Positions 34,603-43,366 of a stretch of 64,000 nt of DNA are shown piece after piece (the stretch's first letter is position 1; each line of letters starts with the position of its first letter). The stretch covers positions 930,001-994,000 of the forward strand of contig CAVTON010000001.1 in NCBI GenBank assembly GCA_963736455.1. The letters run 5' to 3'. The stretch comes from DAHUXD01 sp963736455 (lineage in GTDB: Bacteria > Acidobacteriota > Thermoanaerobaculia > UBA5066 > Gp7-AA6). A program made the translations under genes and the position numbers. The notes under the pieces are model-generated. The model had not been told where the DNA came from. It saw nothing but the letters and a program-made list of their open reading frames with translations, and made no database searches.

Positions 34603-36966
34603 ATGCCCTTGATCGGCCTCTGGGCGCTCGCGGTCTATGGAGGCGGCGCGGGCCTCGTGCTCGGCGCGGCCCATCGCTGGGTGCTTCCTCTACGGCGCCG
34701 GACGATCCTGATCCTCGGCTTCGCGCCGCTGCTCTTCACGGGCCGCGCCACGATCACGGGCGGGGTCTACGCCCCTCTGGACATCCTGTCTTCCGGCGAA
34801 CCTTTCGCCTCGCTTCGCGGACCGAACCCGCCCCCGATTCGAACTCCCCAGCTGTCGGATGTCGTCTGCTCGATGATCCCGTGGCATCAGGCCGTCCGCG
34901 ACGCGCTCCTTCACGGCCGCCTGCCGCTGTGGAATCCCTTTCTCCTCGCGGGCGAGCCGCTTCTCGCGACGCAGCAGGCCGCTCCCCTGCATCCGGCGAC
35001 GTGGATCGGGCTCCTCCTTCCGCTGCCCCAGGCCTGGACGCTGCAGATGAGCCTGCGGCTGCTTCTCGCGCTCGTCTCCGCGTTTCTTCTCGCCCGGGAT
35101 CTCGGCTGCGGCGAAGCCGCCAGCCTCATCGGCGCCGCGGCCTGGGCCTTCTCCGACTTCATGGTCTTCTGGCTCGGCTTTTCCGTCGCGAATGCGATCG
35201 GACCGTTTCCTCTGCTCGCCCTCGGGCTCTCGCGCCTGGCCCGGGATGCCGACCGGCGCGCCGTCCTGTTGACCACGGCCGCGCTCGTGCTCATCGTCCT
35301 CGGAGGTCATCCGGAGATGCTCCTCTTCGCCGTGACGGCGGGGGGCGTGTGGTTTCTCTTCCGGCTGCGCCTTTCTCCGCGCGGACGCCGCCTTCGCGCG
35401 GTCGGGATGTCGCTCCTCGCGGGCGGGCTCGCCATCGGGCTGACCGCGGTCCAGTTGCTCCCTCTGGCCGAGGCCCTGCCTCAGACCTGGGAGCAGGCGT
35501 ACCGGTCGGCCGTCTGGGCGCACGCTCCCAAGTCCGCGGCTCCGGACATGAGTCTGCGCCGCGCGGTGCTGTTCGCGGTGCCCTTCGCCTATGGCGTCTC
35601 GGGAAAGAGCCGGTTCTTCGAGGGATTCGGCGTTCCGGCGGCGTACGCCGGCTCGCTGCTCTTCCCGCTGGCCTGGACCGGGCTCTTCGCCCGAGGACGG
35701 CCGCGCGGTGCGCTCGTCGTGATCGGACTGCTCGGCGCCGCCGTGTGGATGCGCCTGATCGGCGTCATGGACGTCCTCGGCTGGCTGCCCCTCTTCGACG
35801 TCGGGGTCCTCGACTACCTGGTCTTCGCCGCGGTCTTCGCCCTGGCCCTGCTGGCGGCGTTCGGCACCGACCGACTCGCGCGAGGCGAGGGCGCCGCCGC
35901 GTTTCTCTGCGGCGCCGTCATGGCGGCGATCGTGATCGCGGGATTGTTCCTCTACCGGCGATCGGGAATGGAGGGGCTGGGCCTGACGCCCGCCGACCTG
36001 CGCGACCGTCTCGCGTGGCAGCTCGGTCCGCTCCTCGCCGGCGGAGCAGCCGTGGGTCTTCTCATTCGGCGCTCTCCCCGACTCGCCCTCGGCGCAGTCG
36101 TCGCGGCCTTCGCCGTGTCACGCCTCGCCGAGGCGGGCTCCGTCTACCCGACGCTTCCCTCCTCCGCGTTCTACCCTCGCGTCCCGGCGCTCGAGGCCAT
36201 CCCTCGCGGCGCGCCCGATCGCATCGTGGGCCTCGGTCCCGTGCTCATTCCCAATGCCGCGACGCTCTACGGGCTCGAGGACGTCCGCGGCTACGAATCC
36301 ATGACGTTCCGTCCCTTCTACGAGACGTACTTTTTCTGGTGCCGGCCGCTCGGCCCCTGGTTCAACATCGTCGATGACCTTCGCGCGCCGTTCCTGTCGT
36401 TCCTGAACGTCCGATACGCCGTGGCGCCGCACGGCACCGAACCGCCCCCGGGATGGCGGGTCCTCACGCGCTCGGCCGGCGCGGACCTGCTCGAGAACAC
36501 CGCTGCGCTGGCGCGGGCGTTCGTTCCCGCCCTGCTGACGTCCGTGCCCGATCGCCTCGCCCGGCTCGAGGCGTTGAAGGGGATTTCCGATTTCGCGGAG
36601 CGGGGCGTGCTGGCCGAGACGGGCGGGACACCGGGCTGGACGCGCAACGGACAGGCGCGCGCGACCGTCGAGCGGTACGGTCCGCAGTCGCTCTCGCTCT
36701 CCGTGGACGCCCGCGAAGCCGCCGTGATCGGCACCTCCGTGACGGCGTGGCGAGGCTGGAACGCGCGTCTCGACGGCCGGACGACCGAGCCCCTCCTGTA
36801 CAACCACGCCTTCCTGGGCTTCCGCGTCCCGCCGGGACGCCACCGCATCGAACTGCGGTATCTTCCCGGCAGTTTTCGAGCCGGCCTGATCGTGAGCCTA
36901 CTGACGTTGACGGGAGCCGCTCTCTGGCTGCGCCGGCCCGGCCGCCCGGCGCCGGAGTCGACGTGA
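34603..36966 (+). CDS. YfhO-like polytopic membrane protein
   Basis: A 787-residue protein with about twelve transmembrane helices, then a C-terminal soluble domain of about 250 residues ending in a membrane helix. The segments SMIPWHQAVRDALLHGRLPLWNP, FSDFMVFWLGFSVANAI and VRYAVAPHGTEPPPG (given in pieces) match the YfhO/GT-C-like family. In some bacteria YfhO acts in glycosylation of surface polymers. The stop overlaps the next GTG by 4 bases. It heads the second glycan cluster. Confidence 0.8.
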   Translation: MPLIGLWALAVYGGGAGLVLGAAHRWVLPLRRRTILILGFAPLLFTGRATITGGVYAPLDILSSGEPFASLRGPNPPPIRTPQLSDVVCSMIPWHQAVRDALLHGRLPLWNPFLLAGEPLLATQQAAPLHPATWIGLLLPLPQAWTLQMSLRLLLALVSAFLLARDLGCGEAASLIGAAAWAFSDFMVFWLGFSVANAIGPFPLLALGLSRLARDADRRAVLLTTAALVLIVLGGHPEMLLFAVTAGGVWFLFRLRLSPRGRRLRAVGMSLLAGGLAIGLTAVQLLPLAEALPQTWEQAYRSAVWAHAPKSAAPDMSLRRAVLFAVPFAYGVSGKSRFFEGFGVPAAYAGSLLFPLAWTGLFARGRPRGALVVIGLLGAAVWMRLIGVMDVLGWLPLFDVGVLDYLVFAAVFALALLAAFGTDRLARGEGAAAFLCGAVMAAIVIAGLFLYRRSGMEGLGLTPADLRDRLAWQLGPLLAGGAAVGLLIRRSPRLALGAVVAAFAVSRLAEAGSVYPTLPSSAFYPRVPALEAIPRGAPDRIVGLGPVLIPNAATLYGLEDVRGYESMTFRPFYETYFFWCRPLGPWFNIVDDLRAPFLSFLNVRYAVAPHGTEPPPGWRVLTRSAGADLLENTAALARAFVPALLTSVPDRLARLEALKGISDFAERGVLAETGGTPGWTRNGQARATVERYGPQSLSLSVDAREAAVIGTSVTAWRGWNARLDGRTTEPLLYNHAFLGFRVPPGRHRIELRYLPGSFRAGLIVSLLTLTGAALWLRRPGRPAPEST

Positions 36967-37943
36967 CCGCCTCGGGACCGAGCGTTCTCGTCACGGGGGG
37001 CCTCGGCTTCATCGGCTCGAGCCTCGCCCGGCGGCTGCTCGAGGACGGAGCGCGCGTGACGCTCTGCGACGCCCTGATCGAGGGCTACGGCGGCAACCCG
37101 GCGAACATCGCCGAGATCCGCGACGACGTCGAGGTCGATCGGTCCGACGTGCGCGACGCGGCCGCCATGGAGCGCCTGGTCGAGGGGCGCGACGTGGTCT
37201 TCCATCTCGCCGCCCAGGTGTCGCACGTGATGTCATTGTCGAATCCCTACCCGGACATCGACATCAACATCAAGGGAACGGCGGTCGTCCTCGAGGCCTG
37301 CCGCAAGAAGAACCCGGAGGCGATCGTCGTCCGCTCGGGCACGCGAGGCCAGTACGGGCCCGCGGTCCGGCTGCCGGTCTCCGAGGAGACGCCGTCGGAC
37401 CCCCGCGGCATCTACGAAATCTCGCAGCTCTCGGCCGAGATGATCTGCCGCACCTACACGCGCATCCACGGCATCCGCACCGTGCCGCTTCGCCTGACGA
37501 ACGTGTACGGTCCGCGCGGCCAGATGCGGCACTCCCAGTTCGGCGTCGTGAACTGGTTCGTGCGGCTGGCGCTCGAAGGCCGGCCGATACCGATCTTCGG
37601 CTCCGGAAAGATCCTGCGCGACTTCCTCTACGTGGACGACTGCGTCGACGCGCTGGTCCGCGCGGCCCGGGAGCCGAGGGCCGTCGGCGAGATCCTGAAC
37701 GTCGGGCACGATCGGCCCTCGACCTTTCTCGAGGTCGCGGAGATCCTGCGCGAGCTCGTCCCCGGGACGCGCCTCGAGTTCACCGACTTCACGCCCGAGC
37801 GCAAGGCCCAGGAGCCCGGCGACTTCGTCTCGGACATCACCAAGATCCGCGGCCTGCTCGGCTGGGAGCCGAAGGTGTCGCTGCGCGACGGCCTCGCGCG
37901 GACGGTCGCGTTCTACCGGGAGCGGCGGGCGGACTACTTCTGA
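36963..37943 (+). CDS. NAD-dependent epimerase/dehydratase-like SDR with YxxxQ
   Basis: A 326-residue extended short-chain dehydrogenase with the NAD site GGLGFIG at 12-18 and the later RILRDFLYVDD-like segment (GKILRDFLYVDDCVDAL). The usual YxxxK is replaced: the sequence is Y151-EIS-Q155 (codon CAG), and the upstream catalytic-triad region reads RSGTRGQYG. In known members the lysine positions the cofactor and lowers the tyrosine pKa, so activity may be altered. It is coupled to the YfhO gene by GTGA. The sugar made is not known. Confidence 0.85.
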   Translation: MTASGPSVLVTGGLGFIGSSLARRLLEDGARVTLCDALIEGYGGNPANIAEIRDDVEVDRSDVRDAAAMERLVEGRDVVFHLAAQVSHVMSLSNPYPDIDINIKGTAVVLEACRKKNPEAIVVRSGTRGQYGPAVRLPVSEETPSDPRGIYEISQLSAEMICRTYTRIHGIRTVPLRLTNVYGPRGQMRHSQFGVVNWFVRLALEGRPIPIFGSGKILRDFLYVDDCVDALVRAAREPRAVGEILNVGHDRPSTFLEVAEILRELVPGTRLEFTDFTPERKAQEPGDFVSDITKIRGLLGWEPKVSLRDGLARTVAFYRERRADYF

Positions 37944-37971
37944 CGCGATCCGTTAAGCTAGCCGCAAGTCG

Positions 37972-38544
37972 ATGATCGCCAAACATCCGACCGCCCTCGT
38001 GGCCTCGACCGCGATCGGCGACGGCACGCGGATCTGGGCGTTCGTGAACATCCTCGCGGGGGCGCGGATCGGCCGGGACTGCAACATCTGCGACCGGTGC
38101 TTCATCGAGAACGACGTGGTCCTCGGCGACCGCGTGACGGTGAAGTGCGGGGTCTCGCTGTACGACGGACTCGTGCTGGAGGACGGCGTCTTCGTCGGAC
38201 CCGACGTCTCGTTCTCGAACGACCCGCGCCCGCGCAGCGGGCGGCACCTCGAGCGGTACCCGACGACGCGGGTTCGCGAGGGAGCGAGCCTCGGCGCGGG
38301 CGCCGTCCTGCTGCCCGGGGTCACGGTCGGCCGGTTCGCCATGATCGGGGCCGGGGCCCTCGTGACGCGCGACGTGCCCGACTTCGCGCTGGCGTACGGC
38401 AGCCCCGCCCAGGTCCACGGCCACGTCTGCCGCTGCGGGCAGACGCTCCGCCTCGAGAGCAACTCCTCCGGAGCCGCCTGCGCCTGCGCCTGCGGCCGGC
38501 GCTACGCGCGGGATCCGGGCGGCGCGTTGAGCGAGACGGCGTGA
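37972..38544 (+). CDS. Left-handed beta-helix acyltransferase, WbpD-like
   Basis: A 190-residue hexapeptide-repeat transferase: repeats run from VASTAIGDGTRIWAFVNILAGARIG to LGAGAVLLPGVTVGRFAMIGAGALVTRDVPDF (given in pieces). The family acetylates UDP-linked amino sugars in the cytoplasm, and DFALAYGSPAQVHGHV with a cysteine-rich tail (CRCGQTL, ACACACGRRY) resembles WbpD-type members. The tail may bind zinc. It lies with a DegT aminotransferase that would supply the amino sugar. Confidence 0.87.
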   Translation: MIAKHPTALVASTAIGDGTRIWAFVNILAGARIGRDCNICDRCFIENDVVLGDRVTVKCGVSLYDGLVLEDGVFVGPDVSFSNDPRPRSGRHLERYPTTRVREGASLGAGAVLLPGVTVGRFAMIGAGALVTRDVPDFALAYGSPAQVHGHVCRCGQTLRLESNSSGAACACACGRRYARDPGGALSETA

Positions 38545-39674
38545 GCTCCCCGGCCGCCGGCCTCTCGACCCGGGTGCCGTTCGGCGACCTCGCCGGCGAC
38601 GACCGGGGCAAGCGCGCCGCGATCGACGCCGCGGTGGCCCGGGTCCTCGGCAGCGGCTGGTTCGTCCTCGGGGAGGAAGTCCGCCGCTTCGAGGACGAAT
38701 TCGCCGCCTTCCTCGGCGCGGCCTACGTCGTCGCGTGCGCCAACGGAACCGAGGCGATCGCCCTCGCGCTCGCTGCCGCCGGAGCGACCCCCGGCGACGA
38801 CGTCCTGCTTCCCGCCAACACCTGCACCGCGACGCTCGCGGGTGTCCGCATGGCCGGCGCCCGGCCGGTCCTCGCCGACGCCGATCCGCGCACGCTGACG
38901 CTCGATGCCGCCGCCGCGCGCGCGGCGAAGAATGCGGCTCGCTTTCTGCTACCCGTCCACCTCTACGGCGGCGTGGCGGACCTCGACGGCCTCGCGGAGC
39001 TCGCGAGCCGAAGCGGCGCGCTCCTCGTCGAGGACTGCGCGCAGAGCCATGGCGCGTCGTGGAAGGAACGGCCCACGGGAACCTTCGGAATCGCCGCTGC
39101 CTTTTCCTTCTACCCATCGAAGAACCTCGGGGCCTACGGCGACGGCGGCGCGGTGGCGACCGGCGACGCGGCCGTGGCGGCGCGCCTTCGCGAGCTGAGG
39201 CAGTACGGCTGGACGCGCCGCGATTTCTCCGAGAGGGAGGGCTGGAATTCCCGCCTCGACGAGATCCAGGCGGCCATCCTCCGGGCGAAGCTCCCCTTCC
39301 TCGCGCGAGAGAACGCCCGGCGCCGCGAGATCGCGGACCGCTACGACGCGGGCCTGGCCGGGCTCCCGCTGACCCTTCTCGGATCGCGCCCGGGATCCGT
39401 CCCGGCGCGGCACCTCTATCCGATCCGGCTCTCCGGCCGCGATCGCCTCCGCGAGCACCTGGCCGCGAGAGGCATCGAGACCGGCGTCCACTATCCCGTG
39501 CCGCTGCATCTCCACCCGGCCTATGCCTTCCTCGGCCACCGGCGCGGCGATTTCCCGGTTTCCGAAGAGGCGTGCGAGACCGTTCTCTCTCTGCCGATCC
39601 ATCCGTCGTTGACCGACGCGCAGGTGGATGCCGTCGTCTCGGAGGTCCGGTCGTATCTCGAGGGGCCGCGATGA
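38541..39674 (+). CDS. DegT/DnrJ-type sugar aminotransferase (first of two)
   Basis: A 377-residue PLP enzyme with CANGTEAIALAL, HLYGGVADLDGLAE, EDCAQSHGA, and the PLP lysine K194 in FSFYPSKNLG. It transaminates keto-sugars on nucleotide carriers. The GTG start overlaps the acyltransferase stop by 4 bases (GTGA at 38541-38544). The C-terminal part (VPARHLYPIRLSGRDRL, GIETGVHYPVPLHLHPAY) is typical of the family. Confidence 0.9.
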   Translation: MSSPAAGLSTRVPFGDLAGDDRGKRAAIDAAVARVLGSGWFVLGEEVRRFEDEFAAFLGAAYVVACANGTEAIALALAAAGATPGDDVLLPANTCTATLAGVRMAGARPVLADADPRTLTLDAAAARAAKNAARFLLPVHLYGGVADLDGLAELASRSGALLVEDCAQSHGASWKERPTGTFGIAAAFSFYPSKNLGAYGDGGAVATGDAAVAARLRELRQYGWTRRDFSEREGWNSRLDEIQAAILRAKLPFLARENARRREIADRYDAGLAGLPLTLLGSRPGSVPARHLYPIRLSGRDRLREHLAARGIETGVHYPVPLHLHPAYAFLGHRRGDFPVSEEACETVLSLPIHPSLTDAQVDAVVSEVRSYLEGPR

Positions 39675-40609
39675 CGCGGGACACGATCTCCGTCGTCGTT
39701 CCCGTCTACTTCAACGCCGACAGCCTCCCGCGCCTGGCCGAGCGGCTGCGCGCCGTGGCCGCCGCCGCGGACTACGACGTCGAAGCGATCTTCGTGGACG
39801 ACGGCTCGGGCGATGCGTCGTGGGAAAAGATCCAGGAGATCACGCGCGGGTGGCCGAAGGCCCGCGGCCTGCGCCTGACGCGGAACTTCGGATCGCAGAT
39901 GGCCATCGTCGCGGGCCTGGCGGAATCCCGCGGACAGGCCGCGGCCGTCCTCTCGGCGGACCTCCAGGAGCCGCCCGAGCTCTTGCCCGAGATGGTCGCC
40001 GCCTGGAGGCGGGGCGCCACCGCCGTGCTGGCGGTCCGCCGAAGCCGCCCGGAGGGACTCGCGACGCGCGCCGCGGCCGGCTTCTACTACCGGACCCTGC
40101 GCCGCCTCGCCTTCTCCCAGATGCCGGATGGCGGGTTCGACTGCTTCCTCATCGGCCGGCCGGCGATCGACTTTCTCGTCGACGCGCGCGAGGTCCACAC
40201 CTCGCTTCCCGGGCTGCTCCTGTGGGGAGGGTTCCCGACCGCTCTCGTTCCCTACGACCGCGTCGCCCGCGAGGACGGCTCGTCCCGATGGACCTTCGCG
40301 AAGAAGCTGAAGTACTTCCTCGACGCCGTGATCGCGTTTTCCTACGCCCCGCTGCGCTGGATGTCGGTCATGGGAGCGAGCCTCGCGATCTTCGCGTTCG
40401 GCTACGCGCTCTTCCTGATCGCCTACAAGATCCTTCACGGACAGCCGATCCAGGGGTGGACCTCGCTCATGGTCGCCCTGGCATTCCTTTCGGGAGTCCA
40501 GCTCCTCTCCCTCGGCATCCTCGGCGAGTATCTCTGGCGCACGCTCGATGCGGCGAGGGCGAGGAAGGGGTACCTCGTGCGCGAGCGTTCCGGCGCGTCC
40601 GGGGCGTAG
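39671..40609 (+). CDS. GtrB/ArnC-like polyprenyl-phosphate glycosyltransferase
   Basis: A 312-residue GT2 enzyme with ISVVVPVYFNADSLPRLAE, FVDDGSGDASWEKI, SADLQEPPELLPEM and two C-terminal membrane helices (VMGASLAIFAFGYALFLIAY and LMVALAFLSGVQLLSLGILG). The pattern is that of GtrB/ArnC/YfdH enzymes, which attach a sugar to undecaprenyl phosphate at the inner face. The ATG overlaps the upstream stop (ATGA). It is the last gene of the plus-strand cluster. Confidence 0.92.
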   Translation: MTRDTISVVVPVYFNADSLPRLAERLRAVAAAADYDVEAIFVDDGSGDASWEKIQEITRGWPKARGLRLTRNFGSQMAIVAGLAESRGQAAAVLSADLQEPPELLPEMVAAWRRGATAVLAVRRSRPEGLATRAAAGFYYRTLRRLAFSQMPDGGFDCFLIGRPAIDFLVDAREVHTSLPGLLLWGGFPTALVPYDRVAREDGSSRWTFAKKLKYFLDAVIAFSYAPLRWMSVMGASLAIFAFGYALFLIAYKILHGQPIQGWTSLMVALAFLSGVQLLSLGILGEYLWRTLDAARARKGYLVRERSGASGA

Positions 40610-40617
40610 GGCCCGGG

Positions 40618-41748
40618 CTAGGCCAGGCTCTCGAGCAGCGCGGCCGCCACGCGCTCGACTTCCGCGTCCGTCAGCTCCGGGAAGACCGGCAGCGCGAGGA
40701 CCTCCGCCGCGGCCCGCTCCGCGTGGGGGAAGTCGCCGGGACGTCCGCCCAGATCGCGGAAGCAGGCCTGGAGGTGCAGCGGAACCGGGTAGAAGACCGA
40801 GCTCGAGACGCCGCGCTCGGCCAGGCGGCCCTTCACGCCGTCGCGGTCGTGCACCCTCACGACGTACTGGTGAAAGACGTGGCGCCGGCCGTCGGTCTCG
40901 GCCGGGAGCACGATCCGGCTCGCCCGGGCCGCGTCCCCGAGCCGCTCCCCGTAGAGCCGGGCGATCGCGCGACGGCGCTCGTTCCAGCCCTCCAGGCGGG
41001 GAAGCTTCGCGCCGAGCACGGCCGCCTGAACCGCGTCGAGCCGGAAATTGCCGCCGATGCGCTCGTGAAAGTACGTCTTCGACGCGCCGTGGACGCGCAG
41101 GCTCCGCACCCGCTCGGCCAGGTCGTCGTCGTCCGTCGCGACGGCGCCGGCGTCGCCCGCCGCACCGAGATTCTTGGTGGGGTAGAAAGAAAAGGCGGCG
41201 AGCGACCCGAGCACCCCGGCGGGGCGCCCGTGGTATTCGGCTCCGATCGCCTGGCAGGCGTCCTCGAGGACGGGAATGCCGCGGCGGCCGGAGATCTCGT
41301 GGATCGGGTCCATGTCCGCGCACTGTCCGTACAGGTGCACGGGCTCGATCGCCTTCGTGCGCCCCGTGATCGCCCGCTCGAGTCCGGTCGGATCGAGATT
41401 GAAGTCCGCCGGATCGATGTCGACGAAGACCGGCCTCGCGCCGAGGCGCGCCACGGCCCCGGCCGAGGCGAAGAAGCTGAATGGGGACGTCACGACCTCA
41501 TCATTGGGGCCCACTCCGAGAGCCATCAGGGCGACGAGCAGCGCGTCGGTTCCCGACGAGACGCCGAGGACGTGGCGGACTCCGAGACGGCGGGCGAGCG
41601 CCGTTTCGAATGCCCCGTTCGCCGGCCCGAGAACGAAACGGCCCGAGGCGAAGACCTCCTCGACGGAGCGCGCGATGTCGCGCTTGAGGCCGTCGTCGTA
41701 GCGGGTCAGGTCGAGAATCGGAACGGGAGGGCCGTCGGCGGGACTCAC
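40618..41748 (-). CDS. DegT/DnrJ-type sugar aminotransferase (second)
   Basis: A 376-residue PLP enzyme with VSSGTDALLVALMALGVG, HLYGQCADMDPI, EDACQAIGAEY and the PLP lysine K192 in FSFYPTKNLG. It is closer to the WbpE-type than the first copy and is convergent with it. The GTG start at 41748 follows a minus-strand TACAAT by 9 bases, with no Shine-Dalgarno. It likely supplies an amino sugar to the same glycan pathway. Confidence 0.9.
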   Translation of the reverse strand: MSPADGPPVPILDLTRYDDGLKRDIARSVEEVFASGRFVLGPANGAFETALARRLGVRHVLGVSSGTDALLVALMALGVGPNDEVVTSPFSFFASAGAVARLGARPVFVDIDPADFNLDPTGLERAITGRTKAIEPVHLYGQCADMDPIHEISGRRGIPVLEDACQAIGAEYHGRPAGVLGSLAAFSFYPTKNLGAAGDAGAVATDDDDLAERVRSLRVHGASKTYFHERIGGNFRLDAVQAAVLGAKLPRLEGWNERRRAIARLYGERLGDAARASRIVLPAETDGRRHVFHQYVVRVHDRDGVKGRLAERGVSSSVFYPVPLHLQACFRDLGGRPGDFPHAERAAAEVLALPVFPELTDAEVERVAAALLESLA

Positions 41749-41757
41749 GGGACCGGG

Positions 41758-41763
41758 ATTGTA
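41758..41763 (-). promoter_or_regulatory. Putative -10 box of the second DegT gene
   Basis: TACAAT on the minus strand ends 9 bases before the GTG start at 41748. No ribosome binding site is present, fitting a leaderless transcript. Confidence 0.4.
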
Positions 41764-41819
41764 TCCGTCCGGGATGAAACGGCGCGCCCCGGCGGCGCGT
41801 TATCGCAGTGGAGGCCATC

Positions 41820-42512
41820 ATGACCAAGCGCCGCATCGTCGGAATCGCGCTGGCGGCCGCGGCGCTGGCGGCGAGCCACGCGCTCGGCGCGCTCGACCTT
41901 CCCAACCTGAGCGGAAACTGGCAGCTCAACAAGGACGCGAGCGACGATCCCGCGAAGGTCATGCAGGACGCCCGCGCCTCCGGAGGAAGCGGCGGAGGCG
42001 GACGCGGCGGCGGCTGGTCGGGAGGCGGCGGAGGGATGGGCCACCACCACGGCGGGGGCGGAGGTTCCCGGTCGGGTGGTGATTCGTCCGGCTCCCCGGA
42101 GTCGTACTCGGATCGCTTCGCCGCGCTCGACACGCTGCAGATCCAGCACAAGGAGCCGTCGCTCACCATCACCGATTCCGCCGGCCGCGAGCGCACGATC
42201 TACACCGACGGACGAAAGACCGAGGAAGAGCATTCGCACGGCGGCACGACCGCCGTGACGGCATCGTGGAAGGACGGCCACCTCGAGGTCGTATCCAGGC
42301 CCGAGACCGGCTCGAAGATCACGGAGACCTATGCCGTCGCGGCCGACGGCTCGCAGTTGACCGTCACGACGATGGTCGAAGGCGGCCGGAGCGGCTCCTT
42401 CACGATCCGGCGCGTCTACGACGCCATGAAACCGGGCGCTCCGAAGCCGGCCCCGAAGCAGGCGCCCGCGCCGCCTCCGCCGCAGGACGACGGCGAGGAT
42501 CAGTCGGTCTAG
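41820..42512 (+). CDS. Secreted glycine-rich protein, unknown
   Basis: A 230-residue protein with a signal peptide (VGIALAAAALAASHALG, ~6-22), then SGNWQLNKDASDDPAKV, a Gly-rich and His-rich linker (about residues 52-90) and a beta-rich domain (QIQHKEPSLTITDSAGRERT, ITETYAVAADGSQLTVTT). The C-terminus is proline-rich and acidic. The ATG is chosen over the in-frame GTG at 41808 because GGAGG at 41810-41814 stands 5 bases before it. It is probably exported to the periplasm; the function is unknown. The stop overlaps the convergent gene by 4 bases. Confidence 0.7.
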   Translation: MTKRRIVGIALAAAALAASHALGALDLPNLSGNWQLNKDASDDPAKVMQDARASGGSGGGGRGGGWSGGGGGMGHHHGGGGGSRSGGDSSGSPESYSDRFAALDTLQIQHKEPSLTITDSAGRERTIYTDGRKTEEEHSHGGTTAVTASWKDGHLEVVSRPETGSKITETYAVAADGSQLTVTTMVEGGRSGSFTIRRVYDAMKPGAPKPAPKQAPAPPPPQDDGEDQSV

Positions 42513-43366
42513 CGCGAGGAAGCGAGAGCTCGAGCGCGCGGCGCGACGGCGCGGACGCCGGGCATGGGCGCGAGCCCGTCGAAGAGCCGCGCGAAGGCGC
42601 GCGCGAGGACCGGCACCTGAGAAAGTCCGCCCAGAGGGGCGGCGTCCGGAGCTCCCCACCAGAAGGCGGCGAAGTCGTCCGTGGATGGCCAGATCCGCCG
42701 GTACAGGGCGAGCTGGCGCGCCGGGAAGTCCGATCCCACTGGAAAGCCGGTCTGCTCGAAGCCCTGGAGCACGGGCAGCACGGCCTTCCCTGCCGGCATC
42801 CTCGCCGCGAGCGGAGCCAGCAGGGACGCGAGCCGCGTCTCCCACGCGTCGTCTTCGGCGTAGTCGCCGAGCGCCGTCGTCCCCACCGGGTAGAAGTACG
42901 GCGCGACGAGATCGGTGTCTTCGGGCCGGAAGAAGCCGTCGAGATACGCGGGATCGGTCGCGATCGGGTCGAGGCGCGTCGCGTAGAGCACGAGCGCGGC
43001 GGGAAAGAGGGCCTTGAGCGTCTGGTAGGTGCGCCCCTGATCGTCCGCCGTCGTATAGCCCTCGACGACGTTCTCCGCGTGGAAGTGAAATCCGGCGATT
43101 CCGGAAATCGCGCGCAGCGCGCGGAGGGCATCCGGATCGGAGACGAGCCGGTCCACGTCGCCGACCGAGAGGAACGCGATGTATCGCAGCCCGTTCGCGG
43201 CCGCGAGCGCCGAGGCTTCCGCGCTCGGACGCGCGAACGTCACGACGGTGTCCGCTCCCAGGGCCCGAACGCCCGCCATCACGCCCGGGTCGGTCTCCCC
43301 GACGGTCAGGACGACGGCCCGCATCCCGAGCAGGAGAGACGCTGCGGCGAGAACCGGCATGCTCAC
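42509..43366 (-). CDS. Unknown protein, possibly a TIM-barrel hydrolase
   Basis: A 285-residue protein with a hydrophobic N-terminus that could be a signal anchor (MPVLAAASLLLGMRAVVL). The remainder alternates strands and helices, with GIAGFHFHAENVVEGY, LVLYATRLDPIATDPAY and DLVAPYFYPVGTTALGDYAE, which suggests a (beta/alpha)8 glycosidase- or deacetylase-like fold. I recognise no specific family and can name no catalytic residues. It starts with GTG overlapping the RsmB stop (GTGA), which suggests co-transcription. Its start is uncertain by two codons. Confidence 0.55.
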   Translation of the reverse strand: MSMPVLAAASLLLGMRAVVLTVGETDPGVMAGVRALGADTVVTFARPSAEASALAAANGLRYIAFLSVGDVDRLVSDPDALRALRAISGIAGFHFHAENVVEGYTTADDQGRTYQTLKALFPAALVLYATRLDPIATDPAYLDGFFRPEDTDLVAPYFYPVGTTALGDYAEDDAWETRLASLLAPLAARMPAGKAVLPVLQGFEQTGFPVGSDFPARQLALYRRIWPSTDDFAAFWWGAPDAAPLGGLSQVPVLARAFARLFDGLAPMPGVRAVAPRARALASSR

